This document shows, one piece after another, positions 1 through 11,300 of a DNA stretch of 64,000 bases. The notes beneath the pieces are model-generated. The model worked only from the letters and a program-made list of their open reading frames with translations, was not told the origin of the DNA and did not search any database. The position numbers were made by a program, and so were the translations under genes. The stretch comes from Neelides folsomi (Eukaryota; Arthropoda; Collembola; Neelipleona; Neelidae). How positions within the stretch are numbered: position 1 is the stretch's first letter; each line of letters starts with the position of its first letter. The DNA is taken from assembly GCA_034687125.1 (NCBI GenBank), contig JAQGBZ010000046.1, positions 1-64,000 of the forward strand. The letters run 5' to 3'.

Positions 1-187
1 TGAGAACAGCGAGATTCCAACGAAATCACCGGATATTTCGCCCATGGATTTCTTCGGATTTCCTTATTTAAAACAGAAGATGTTCAAAAGAAAATCTAAC
101 ACTTTGAATGGCTTGTGGAAAACCTTGAAGGAGGAGTGGGACATCGGTCACAGCAAATTATGCATTAAGCGTGCGGCGCTTAAGTGA
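1..187 (+). mobile_element. Tc1/mariner-type transposase, C-terminal fragment
   Basis: An open frame enters at base 2 and stops at TGA 185-187, giving about 61 residues. It contains SPDISPMDFFGFPYLKQ, which resembles the SPDLNPxDxxxWxxLK block around the third acidic catalytic residue of DDE transposases of the IS630/Tc1/mariner superfamily. That superfamily cuts and pastes DNA at TA dinucleotides. Only the 3' end is in the window, so I cannot say whether the copy is active. No 3' terminal inverted repeat was recognised after the stop codon. A domesticated transposase gene is possible but less likely. Confidence 0.6.
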
Positions 188-751
188 ATTTGTACTGTTT
201 ATTCGTTCATATGAAACATGTTAATTTATAAAGTCGATTAATTCTGAGGTAATATTAATGACAAAAAAGAAAATGAAAAGAAAAAATGAATGAGAATTTT
301 TACTAGTGAAATGAGTGAAAAGATAGTAGAAGTATATCCATCGCGCATTATTTAAGCACGTAAATTTTTCTTTAAGTAATTGTATCTTTTAATCTATATT
401 TTTCCCTAACTAATGGCTATTAGATTCGTGATCTCCACTATCGAATTAGTAAATTTACATATCAAAAGTCACATTTTTGATTGGTGCCAGTAAAACCGTA
501 TTATACCCACATTTTTATATGATTCGAATAAGATATTATATTCATACTTCCATACATATTGAATTTTAAGTAATATTATAAGTTAATGTTAATTTGCAAT
601 ACTTCTTTAGAATTTTGACGTTTATTCTCAATTACAAATATCGTTATCTAATTCTTTTCAGTTTCTTTTCAAGCATTGTTAGACATCTGTAATTTAAAAT
701 ATAAAAAATATATAATAATTAAAATAATAATTATTTGTTATTAGTGTTAAA
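188..751. other. AT-rich intergenic spacer
   Basis: No coding sequence, repeat or RNA gene was recognised between the transposase stop and the 3' end of the RING gene. The stretch is strongly AT-rich. It could hold the 3' terminus of the transposon and the 3' UTR of the RING gene. Confidence 0.4.
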
Positions 752-1446
752 TTACTCTTTCAGCTTTTGACATTCAATTCTTTTATCTTGAGCAACATCT
801 CTTAATTTTGCAATTTGCAATCGGTTGTCGTCGAGTTTTAGCAATGTGTCTTTGTACTTTTCCTCTACTTCGTTGTAATCCTTTCTATAAACATAAAATA
901 CAAACGCATCATTTTATTAAGTATACTTATTTAAAATCATCATATCAGTAAAACATAAAATTATTTATTGCTAATAATTAATCATGCAAAATGTTGAGAT
1001 CATTCGTGCTCTGTATGAAACTCACAACAAGGTTCCATATAAAGTATGGATTGAAATATCTTCTTTGAATTGGAAATTTGGTTTGAGCCCAACTTCATTG
1101 ATTTCTGTTTGGGCTATATTTGGAAATATTTTGATCAGCTCCCCATCATTCACGACCGTCCTACAAGTTGGGCAACTTCGACCGCTAAAATTAAAATTAT
1201 AACAAACGTAAAGATACACAAGACGATAAATACGGTTTAATTGTATAGAATTTATATCAAATACCTTGATGAATTAAACCAATGTACGAGACATTGGAGA
1301 TGAGTTAAATGCCCGCATTTGGCTGTAACAACGGTTCTCCTATCCAACTCCACGTTTGACTCCAACACTTCCAATTTGCTCCGATATTCCGGAGATTCAT
1401 CACAAAGGTTCACAAGACAGATCTCGCACTCGAAATGGTGAGGCAT
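752..1446 (-). CDS. TRAIP-like RING-finger E3 ubiquitin ligase
   Basis: Three exons on the minus strand (1265-1446, 1026-1184, 752-884) join in phase to give about 157 residues. The N-terminus is a C3H2C3 RING finger: CEIC near residue 7, then KCGHLTHLQCLVHWF, and CPTC after the first intron. In these domains two zinc ions are bound and an E2 ubiquitin-conjugating enzyme docks. The spacing, and the Leu-Gln-Cys-Leu and Trp-Phe pattern, resemble TRAIP, a nuclear ligase acting at replication conflicts. The last exon is a charged coiled coil (KDYNEVEEKYKD). The start ATG follows an in-frame TGA 12 bases upstream. The protein is much shorter than vertebrate TRAIP (about 470 residues), so it is a TRAIP-like short form or a truncated paralogue. 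Ligase activity is inferred from the family. Confidence 0.75.
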
Positions 1447-2874
1447 TGAACTCCGTCAGAGGAATATTGACGATAATTAAAAATGGTAAATGAGGATTTC
1501 CCACGTGAGGAGGGAGCTGTTGGCATAGGCTTGAAAGTTGGGAGTCTGAAGGAGAACCCGCATTGTCTGCCAGACAATATAAATAGACGGAGTGGTGAAA
1601 CTAACCTTCACAATCCATACAATGCCAAAATGCCAACTTATCCCGCTTATGTAAGAGCTCCTTTCTTCAAGTTCAGAACTTTATAACACAAAGACCATTG
1701 GTATTTAACACGAAAGAAATATAGATGGGAAAAGCGTAAGTATATAAATAAAACTAACTAAAGGGTAAATAATATATTTATACTCTTTTACTTTTACATA
1801 TCATCTAACCCATCTTATACTACATACTATTATATGCAATTAGTAATAAAATATATTTTGATTTTTATATGTTTGTTAATTGAATATTTTAACATTTTAC
1901 ATTATAGGTACTAGGTATAGGCAATTTGTGAAGTAAAGTGAATTATGCTTGGTATTCAAATTAAACTATCTTTTGTCCTATTATAAATTAATTAAAGCAC
2001 ACTAATTTATTATGAAGATTTTATTAGACATAAAAATATAATTGTTAAATATTAATATCACTGATATCACTAATAATATAAAATCCATTTTGTTGAATTT
2101 GAATACAAATACATGTATTGTCTAAACTAAAGGTCAAAACATTAAAATTAAAATTGCTGAATATTATTTTAATACTCTTTTTTTACTTATGGTGTATGGT
2201 ATACATGATTTTAAATAAGAGTGCTAATTCGGGCCCACTTTGTATATGTAATAGAGAAACAGTAATTCAACAGCGCGAAGCGTAATCATTTGATCCTGAT
2301 CTCACTGATCAATAATGTGTTCAGTGTTTAATCTAATGCAAAGTGCAAGATGCAGTGCATATAAAGGTATTGGTTTTTCACTCACTCACTCATTCATGTC
2401 AATGCGAGAGCAATATTCATGGACCTGCCTATTTCAATATTTTTATATTAATGAGTAGCTAAATGATGATATGAAAAATTTATAAAATACTTGAAGTTAA
2501 AGAAAGCTGTTTTAACGAAATTAACGTGTTTTGTTTAAAAGTAGTAGGTAGTGAGATCAGAGGTGATTAGATTTTACGTCTGCATTTTAAATCAAAATTT
2601 TAAACGTCTGGGAAACATTTTTTTGTTATTTCTTTCTTTTGACAATTCTTTATCAATCAAATTGCATTGGATTTTTGTGCTCTGTATGGGCACAGATATA
2701 TGGATATTATAATAGTAAGTTAAACCATATTTTATTTTCATTTCACTTTCAACTTTATTCAATCTTCTCATTATTACTTTTAATTTATTTACAATAAATT
2801 ATTATTATTAATTGAATTATGGAAAAAATTAACCGAATTCTGCCTATCAATTTAGATTCTCTGATCACTTCAAG
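1447..2874. other. Intergenic region between divergent RING and STYX genes
   Basis: The RING gene (minus) and the STYX gene (plus) are transcribed away from each other from this 1.4 kb, so it should hold both promoters. A TATAAATA-like string lies near 1579. No convincing coding sequence was seen. A short open frame at 1483-1686 lacks family features and I do not call it. An upstream ATG at 2819 starts a frame overlapping the STYX start. Confidence 0.45.
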
Positions 2875-4097
2875 ATGGATGTTAGTGATATGGACGTCGA
2901 TGACGTTTCGGATGGACCGCCGGTCTTTAAAACCTTTCAACCCACAAACGCTTTCGGGAACCAAAATGTCCCTCAAAACAATTCAGTGATGTATCAAGGT
3001 CGCGTGGATTACGATGAGCCTTTTTATCCTCCGCTCGTCTCGCAAGATCATGCTGATTGGACTTACGTTATGAGAAGGACCATGCAAGAGATCATACCTG
3101 GCCTGTATCTCGGTATACAATACTTTACAAAAATATATTCATTTGCCAATAATTTAATTAAAATTAAATATTATTCAATTACAAATGTAATTTATGTAAT
3201 TTTCCCAATGTCTAATTATGTAAATTCATTTCGTAATCGAATTATTTTTATTTCCTAACTTATAGGGCCCTTTGCTTCGGCCACGAAGGCCTCTCTTGGT
3301 GACATGCGAGCTGCTGGTTTGACCCATGTCATTTGTATCCGACATCCGTATGAAGTTCACATTATTAAGCCAAATCATCCCCAGTACTTTCATTACTTGA
3401 CTCTCGAATTCGCTGGTAATGAACTTTTTATATAAAATGAATCATTAAATTTTATTAAAATTAAAAAATTCAAATAACTTGAAATGAGACGTTTTTTAAT
3501 TAAATAATTAAACATATAGTAGAGTAAGTAATTTAATTTTTTATTCCGAAATTGTTTGTGATTTAGATTCTGGTCTTGAGCCATTGATTGGACATTTGAA
3601 GCTGGCTATTGATTTTATCGAGGAATGCCGCAAAGGAGGAGGACGATGTCTTGTTCATGGAAACGCTGGGATTTCCCGATCTGGAGCAATAGTCGTTGGA
3701 TACATTATGGCCGCGTATGATTTTACAACTTGATAAATTGGCAATTATGTAATTTGTTCAAATGAATTTAATACTAATAAGAAGATTAATTCGATAAATT
3801 GAATGTCGATTAATTGTTTTAACCATGTTTAGATATGGAGTCACTTTGAAAGAAGCGATGCATCACACTCAGGACATTCGGTTTTGCGTGAATCCCAACG
3901 ACGGGTTTATGAATCAATTGCGGGAGTTTGAACCTATTTACCGCGCTGCTCATTTGGTCCCAAAAGATCTCCCTCAGATGGAAGGAACCAAAAATCCTCT
4001 CAAGCGCTCCGTCAACGAAAACTCCGACGATGAAGACGAGTACGGAAACAAAAGAGGTCAGGCTGAGTACAACTCCCCTCTTTACCAACCATATTAG
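2875..4097 (+). CDS. STYX: STYX-like pseudophosphatase (dual-specificity phosphatase fold)
   Basis: Four exons (2875-3112, 3266-3415, 3567-3714, 3833-4097) give about 266 residues. The body aligns with STYX: DWTYVMRRTMQEIIPGLYLG, then a LTHVICIR-like strand (here THVICIRH), then the phosphate-binding loop HGNAGISRSG at about residues 160-169, and RRFCxNPNxGF-like (here IRFCVNPNDGFMNQL). Active dual-specificity phosphatases carry HCxxxxxR. Here Gly replaces the catalytic Cys, the hallmark of STYX, which binds phospho-substrates without hydrolysing them and competes with phosphatases and F-box proteins. The acidic C-terminal tail (SDDEDEYG) also matches the family. The N-terminal 60 residues are a divergent extension. 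Very confident of the family; binding partners here are unknown. Confidence 0.93.
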
Positions 4098-4215
4098 ATC
4101 CTCAATTTGATCATCTATTTATTCTCAATATAAACAATATTACAAATTGTTCGTTGTGAACCTCTCAATATGGATCCAATTATTGCAACATTGGAAAACT
4201 AAACACATTTGAATC

Positions 4216-4221
4216 AATAAA
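4216..4221 (+). terminator. Poly(A) signal for the STYX-like gene
   Basis: AATAAA occurs 119 bases after the stop codon, the expected place for a 3'-end processing signal. No transcript evidence is available. Confidence 0.5.
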
Positions 4222-5312
4222 ATATCATTTTCAAAGTGTATACATATTGTGTTATGTATTTTTCCTATTATGTATTTTTTCGTGGCAGAATCGTGTAACT
4301 CATTTAATATATAAGGACTATTATAAATATAGAATTTTAAATTCTCTATACTTTTTTTAATACAATAATCTATTTGTAAACCTAATTTTAATTACTAATA
4401 TTTAGACTATTACATATTTTGTTAAATATTTAAATAAATTTTTTGAAAAATCAATACCTTACAATCTTTAGCATTAAAAATGTTTTCTACGATGCTTTTT
4501 AGTACAGAATATATTAAATATATTTAAACAATATGATACATTCATGAGTATAGCCCAGGTAGAATTTTCCTTTACTGCAAAAACTTGTTTTGTGGTTTAA
4601 AAAGGGAAACGAGTTTTATTAATGGATTAAAAAACATTCTCTTTTTATCCATTTTATCATTTTGCCAAGTGTAGAAATACACATTGATATTATAACGATA
4701 TATCACATTTTTACCTAATAAGCTATTATATATACCTACTTTACTATGTAAGAATAGATTTTCTTAATGCATCATATTGTATTTGCTGCAATATATAATT
4801 ACCTATTTGCAACAAAAAACCATTAAGGATGTTAAAAATTCAAATAGTTCAGTGTAAGAAATGAGTATTGTATGTAGGTACATGCACTTGCATTTATTTG
4901 CCAAAAATATTCCATAATATAATAGTTAATACAGTTCCAAGATGTTTTATTTTACATAATTTAAACAATGCGGAGAGTAAAGTGGTTTCAAGGTCCTTCT
5001 TATACATTACTTGTATGAAAACTTCTCGTTATCGTATATGGATTCAATGTCTGAGTAAACAGATAAAGCAAAAACAATGAAAGATAAACATTATATAGGA
5101 TGAATTGTCTTTATATCAGTCATTCCAGGTTTATATCTCATACCTGTTCAAGTTCAATTGTGCAAAATTGGAATTATCTATCTTCTATCCTAAAAGTAAG
5201 TACTGATATAAATTCAATAATATTTTTGATTTAGATTCATTGTTATTCAAATAATTTTATTAAGCATTTAATAAGGTTTAATAATTGATTTCATTATTTT
5301 ATAAAGTTCATA
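4222..5312. other. Intergenic spacer between STYX and the CHK kinase gene
   Basis: AT-rich, no coding sequence recognised. A possible donor (GTAAGTACT) near 5197 could belong to a 5' UTR intron of the downstream kinase gene. An open frame at 4868-5080 has no recognisable features and is not called. Confidence 0.4.
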
Positions 5313-6768
5313 ATGGTAACAATTACAATCACCCCGGAATATTTGGAAGGACTTTTCAAGCAGAAAATCAAAGTTGTGAAGGTCGACCCTGGGTCAGCCG
5401 ACGGAGACAATTATGTTTCTCAACTCTTTGCCCTCAAACTCCAACTTGAAGATGAAGAAACTGAAAGGGAATTTTTTTTCAAAACCCTCCCGGCTCATAA
5501 TCTTCGGATTGAATGGCTCAAAACGAACAATTGCTTCCACAAGGAATACATGTTCTATTCGGAATACATCCCCAAGATCAACAAGTTGTACGCGGAAAAG
5601 ACAAAGTATCAATTGAAATTCCCCGGGTTTTACAAAGGGAACATTTGCGACTATTCGAAAGAAGGCTCGGAAGAATTCCCGCTTGAGGACAATTTCATCT
5701 GTATGGAAGATATGCGACAACATGGATTTGGAATGGACCGTTTTAGGGAAATGACGCTTGACCATTTAAAGCTTCTTTTTGACTCTTTTGCCCTCAACCA
5801 TGCTGGAAGTTGGGCTTACAAAAACAAACATGGAATCAAATCGCTTCAGGAACATTTCCCTTATTTAAAAGAAGCTCTGTTTATTCCCAATGGCGGTCTT
5901 ACTGAATTGATTTACCCGCATTTGGGAAAAATGATGGAAGCTGTGAAGAACAACGAAGGAGAGGGAGATGTTTATAAAGCTCTTCAGAAATTGCATGAGA
6001 AGAAAGACATTAGCAATTTGTATGCGATATTTACCGAGACAACTGATGAAGATGTTCTTGACAAATTGCCAAGAGTTCCAAGTCCTTATCCAAGATCATT
6101 CGTCAAAGGTAAATTTTATAGTTAATTAATCGCATTGCATTTACCTGAGCAATTTTTAATTATATTATTTTGCATAGAACCATGGCTTGTGCAATGCAGC
6201 GGTGATGTTTGGAAGGTACGAATATTTTTAATCTACATATTTGATAATTTTATTAAATCTTTTTTAATTTTAAATAATTAAATATTAATTTTAAATTTTT
6301 TAGCCAAATTGCCTTTTCAAATATGACAAAGACGATAAGCCAATTGCCATCACTCAAATTGACTTCCAATTCGTCCATGAAAGTTGCCCAACTGTGGACA
6401 TGTTGTTTTTCCTTGCGACCAGCACATCGGTTGCATTCCGAAAGAAACACACAAATGAATTGCTCGAGTTCTACGTCGAGAAATTTCTTGGATATTGTAA
6501 AGCTCTTGGAACGCCTCCGCTTCCAGGCTTCAATTTGGAAACTATGAAAGCTCGTTTTCATCGAACGAAATTTTGGGGATTTTTAATGTCAATCCTCGCC
6601 ATTCCCTTCGCTGTTCAAAAACCAAAGGAGTCTTTTGATGACAAATTGAAGGAAGTGACAGATAAAGACAAATTATGGGCAAATGCAGTTTCAATAGATG
6701 CCAACGATATGATAACCAAGGCGTTTGTCGAGGAAGCAATGTATGCTTATGAAGAAGGGATCATTTAA
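5313..6768 (+). CDS. EcKinase-like / CHK kinase-like protein
   Basis: Three exons (5313-6108, 6178-6215, 6304-6768) give about 432 residues. The pattern is that of the arthropod- and nematode-expanded CHK/EcKinase-like family (DUF1679/DUF227), which has a choline-kinase-type fold. In insects, members are linked to phosphorylation of ecdysteroids and other small molecules. Seen: FFFKTLP (probable ATP-binding Lys), FICMEDMR, the catalytic loop SGDVWKPN split across exons 2 and 3, and the metal-binding ITQIDFQ. Most members read HGDxWxxN; here the His is Ser, although the Asp and Asn are kept. The length is normal for the family. Substrate is unknown, and the His change leaves activity uncertain. 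Confidence 0.88.
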
Positions 6769-6903
6769 GTAAATTTCAGTTTTTATTTAATTTGTTAAAA
6801 AGAAGTCCATTAAATATAATTTTAATGATTTAAAAAATGTTTTTTTATTACACTTCAAGGTTGAATTGATAAAAGGAAAAGTAGATAGATAAGGAGTTTT
6901 ATT

Positions 6904-6909
6904 AATAAA
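6904..6909 (+). terminator. Poly(A) signal for the CHK kinase-like gene
   Basis: AATAAA lies 136 bases downstream of the stop codon in an AT-rich 3' flank. This is a placement-based call only. Confidence 0.4.
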
Positions 6910-8385
6910 CGAAAATATTCAAGGTTCTCTTTTTGTCCTTTTTTGCTCTTAAAAGCCAGCAATATGGTAAAAGCCTCACAAATTGTTAAAACCACTTTTT
7001 GTAATGCCATGAACTGCCAGAAGAATATCATATTAATTATAAAAAAAACTTGTTATACTTGTAAATTCCAATTAATTAATTATATTATTAATACATGATA
7101 TTGCTCTTCTTATCTAATAATGTGGAAAATCATTTGAATTGGCATGCTTTTAATCTTTTAATATTTTTATTGTTGTTTTTATGTGAATTTATCAATTAAT
7201 TGACCAATTGATTTCTTTACTATTTGATTCATGCCAAAATGTAAGTAAATGTTAATACTATAATCGTAGTGTATCTGATATGAAGATATGTTTTATATGT
7301 ACATACTACTACTGTAATACTGGTTTATGTGTATAACTGTATGTGTGAATTTCAAGATTAAGTGATTTAAGAGTAAAACCCTTGAAAGTGTCTCATTGCA
7401 TTTGCCAATTAAATTTAGTATCATTAACAATAAGTATTATTAAGAGTAATATAGGATTTAATTAAAGTGGGTTGGAAGGAGTCTGGAGACTCCAGTGGAT
7501 GTAATAAGCCAGTTGTGGGAGTGTTTAGATGGAACAAGTGGGTTTGGTGGAAATCAAAGTATTTCCAATTAGCTCTGATTCTTCCTCAATCTTTCAAGGC
7601 CCCGCGACCCTCCATTTGAGGAAATTGGGGAATGGGCAGTTTACATGGAGAAAGATATGGCCGAGGGACCCACACCAACGAATTAATTAATTTGGTAGAG
7701 TGGGAAGTTTGAAAGGAGTCTGGAATTATAAGTGTCCTCTCGGGAATGTGATTTCTTCCCAGTTAAGTAATTAATAGCTATCCGCCCATCAAATGAACAA
7801 TTCTTTTGAGGATTGAAGAATACATTATTCTAGCTCTTTTATATTAACGCTTTTAGAACCTATTCCTTAAATGTACATCTTTATCTATAATATACATTGA
7901 CATCTCTATCTGTAACAAACTTCTAATATGTATCATATCTCCATATATCCTAAATAAATATCTTCTTTATCTTTGTGAATGTGAATAACCTAATATGAAT
8001 TTATGAATATAATATAATATACATTAATATAATATAATTTAGATATTTAACAAGGTTTTTATGTATGTATTAATTCTTTAAAATGTTAAATAAATTATGA
8101 ATTTATGAATATAACTTTAATTCACTATTCATCACAACCTAAACAATACGGTTTTTAGTAAATTAATAAATTAACTGAATTACCTAACTAATTGATTAAG
8201 CAATTCCAAACAATACAATTTCCGAATAATAGATGTAGAAGTTCTCATATTGGATATTTGAAGATTTCTTGAATCCGTTTCCGTCTCTTTGTCCAGCGCA
8301 TGTTCACCCGGGTTGGGAAGAAGAGGTTTTCTATATAATGCCTTGACTCTACAGGTTTCTTCCTCTTCATTTCCAGTGGTTTAGG
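6910..8385. other. 5' flank of the receptor guanylate cyclase gene
   Basis: No gene recognised. Bases 7465-7770 are clearly less AT-rich than the surroundings. They contain a near-palindrome at 7479-7495 (GGAGTCTGGAGACTCC) and a second GGAGTCTGG at about 7716. This could be a promoter or enhancer block for the downstream gene, or an old mobile-element remnant. Confidence 0.35.
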
Positions 8386-11300
8386 ATGGACAGAAATGAG
8401 AGCGCATTTCTTCTCTTTTCCATCCTGGCAATCTGCGGCTCTTCTTTGGCTTTTTCCTCCTTTGACCAAGGACACATGCGGCATTTCAACGTCGGGGTTT
8501 TATTGGTGTCGGGAACAGGGTCGGGGTTTGACCTTGAGAAAACACTTCCGGCCGTGGACATGGCCCTTGAATTTGTCAATCGCGTGTACCTTCACCATCA
8601 CAAAGTCCATTTAAACAAAGTGACGCTTTCCTATTCCTCCTGTGACAATCGGGTGACTCCTGGGTTGGCCTCAGATTTGAAATTTATTTCAAATGTCATC
8701 GCTTTCATTGGCCCGGCCTGTGGATTTGCTCTGGAACCTGTAGCGAGACTTTCGGCTTATTGGGACATTCCAATTGTAACCGGACTCGGAGATCAAGTAA
8801 CAATTTTCATTATATCAATTTTCATTAGTTTGATTTTATATAGAAAATTAATATCGAGAATTTATAGCTACATTATATTGGAAAATATGTAATAATAAAT
8901 ATAAAGCAGAGAATGAACGTTATTGTATTTGCTAAAACAAATAATTAGTAATAAGCTTCAAAGGATTGACTTTCTCTCGGTTTTGGCGGTTTGCCACAAA
9001 GGGGAGGAAAGTTTGGGAGTAAAAGCAAAAGGCAAAACAGCAAACAGAAAGTTATCTCCGCACACAATGAATAAATTAGTCAAGGAAAATAAATATGTAG
9101 ATTTGAAGCGTGAGAGAATCATAAATTAAAAGTAGTGAAAAGTTTGTACAACTACAAATGTGCAGACGTTGTAATTACTCACGTAGTAATTAACAAGGTT
9201 CTAAAACTTAAACATAATTCCTCTTACATTTATTCCACCATAACTTTTCCTCTTAAATTCCAAATCCGAATCGTTCTTATAATTATACTTTATGTCTACG
9301 CAAATGTTCAAACCTTAAAACACGCCACTAAGAAATCTTCATACCAAAATGAATGAAATTACAAACCACAATGTTCATTATTAAAGAATTTAAGAATTTG
9401 AGCTGAATAAAGCTATAAGTTGTTTCAAACTATAATAAAATCTCAATTTTGAGTAAAAGTATACCATATTTTTACTCAAAGTATTTCATATACCTAATAA
9501 CACTAAATAAAGTACGAAGGGAAAAAGCATTAGGAAATTGAGCATATCCAAAAAATGGTTTTTCCATATTCTTTTACTATCCTTGACTTTAAATGTAAGT
9601 AAAGGCTGCGTTATGTTATGCGTCTAATATAATTCTTAAGGAAAATTCTAGTGCATGGTATGTATATGGTATGTATTTAAAGCTTGTAAACCGACGATGA
9701 CATCGTTGAGACGTTGGTTATGACTTCTAAAGCTCCTCCGATAAAGAGAGTTGATCATAGCGGGGCGGGTGTGGAAATGGATAAATCAAACCTAACTGCC
9801 TTTCTTGTCTCTTAATTCCATGAAGCCCCCGTCGACCGAGAGTGAAATTGATGGAGAGAACGACAAGCTCCTCGCGAGGGGATATAAAAACCTCAAATTC
9901 AATGGCACGGTAAAAGTCCTTTTAAATCTCCCTTTCAACCTTCTTAACACGTTAAGGCCCTTTCTCGAATATCCTAACAAGATTTAAATATATTTACTAC
10001 TTAAGAGATAAAACGGTTTAATCCGCCATATAATCCTGTAGTTAGTCTGAAAGCTAATCTCTGAATAAATTCCAAAGTTAATTGAGGGAATATTTGAATA
10101 ACCATGCTTTGATCCTTGTCTTGTTTGTTAATCCCAAATTGTGATTTTTGAATGGAATTTGCGGAATTTCCATTTAGGGAGTCTTTGGAGATAAAAGCGA
10201 ATTTCCAACTTTAACACGTTTGTCCTATTGCCAATGTCGACTTAATCGGGTGTTCGACTCCATTTGTCGGCGGTTTGGCTGGAGACGGCATTTGGCGGTT
10301 GTGTATGACAAAACGGATTTATTCTCATTCACTGTTGGTAAGCTCATTCAACGATTTGAAATTTGTTTTTGTAATTTGGGCAGATTTAATTAAATATTAA
10401 TTATTGTTAAATTGGTCGTGTGTTAATTAGGACGAATCCTCATTAACGGGCTTAAAGATCTTCAATATGAAGTCTACGGGCATGATATCGATGGAAGGGA
10501 TTTGAGCGAACTTGACGAAGCACTGGAACAGATTCAAATTCATGCTAGAAGTAATTTCACAATTAATTTTACATTTAATTTAATTTTACATTCCTTCATT
10601 CTACTTTTGATTCACCAACAAATTATTAATTGTACAGTGGAGACTATTTCAACAAATTTCTATAAATCGTTGTATAAATTAAATATAAATTAAATAGTTG
10701 TAGTATTAAACTAGCTTTTAGTAGAATTAATATTTGAATTTATGAGAAATCCAAGGACCATTTAATGAGAAATTGAAAGTATTGATGTCGTCGGAAGTTG
10801 TAGGACAATTAATTAAATGACTCGACGTGATTAATGTTTTGGTTTAATTACAGTTGTTATTCTGAGTTTACAAGAATCTCTGGTTCGTCAGTTCATGCTC
10901 AAGGCCCATCATCGGAAGTTCACAAGTGGGGATTGGGCCTTTCTTGACGTGGAGCTGTTCAAGGTGATGAGACGGCGTTTTGGATGTCACTCGGGGGATT
11001 CATTCGGGCGAAGTCATTTATTATCTCCCGGTCCCATCCTTTCCATACTAATATTATTATTATACTTCATTTAATACGCTCTTTGAGTAAGCTCCAACTC
11101 CTCCGTGGATTATCTCCGCCAACTTTATGCTTTCCCTAATTGATCATTTGATTTCCCTTCCTTTCAAAACTCAGCAATTCATCCTCATAAATACGATAAG
11201 CTTTTTCCAATGCTAATGGCTCTCCTTTCTCTCCAACTTCCCAAAATATTAGATAAGGAATTTAAATTAATTGGAATTGCAAATTTAAATCTCAAACATT

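Noticed and set aside
1483-1686. Open frame of 67 codons on the plus strand between the RING and STYX genes
   Set aside because: No family features, no splice context, and it lies in the likely promoter of divergent genes.
4868-5080. Open frame of 70 codons on the plus strand
   Set aside because: Composition is that of AT-rich spacer; no start context, motif or neighbour support.
5394-5765. 123-codon minus-strand frame
   Set aside because: Antisense shadow of CHK kinase exon 1.
8923-9356. Two short plus-strand frames in the first receptor cyclase intron
   Set aside because: No conserved motif and no acceptor or donor that would join them in phase to the flanking exons.
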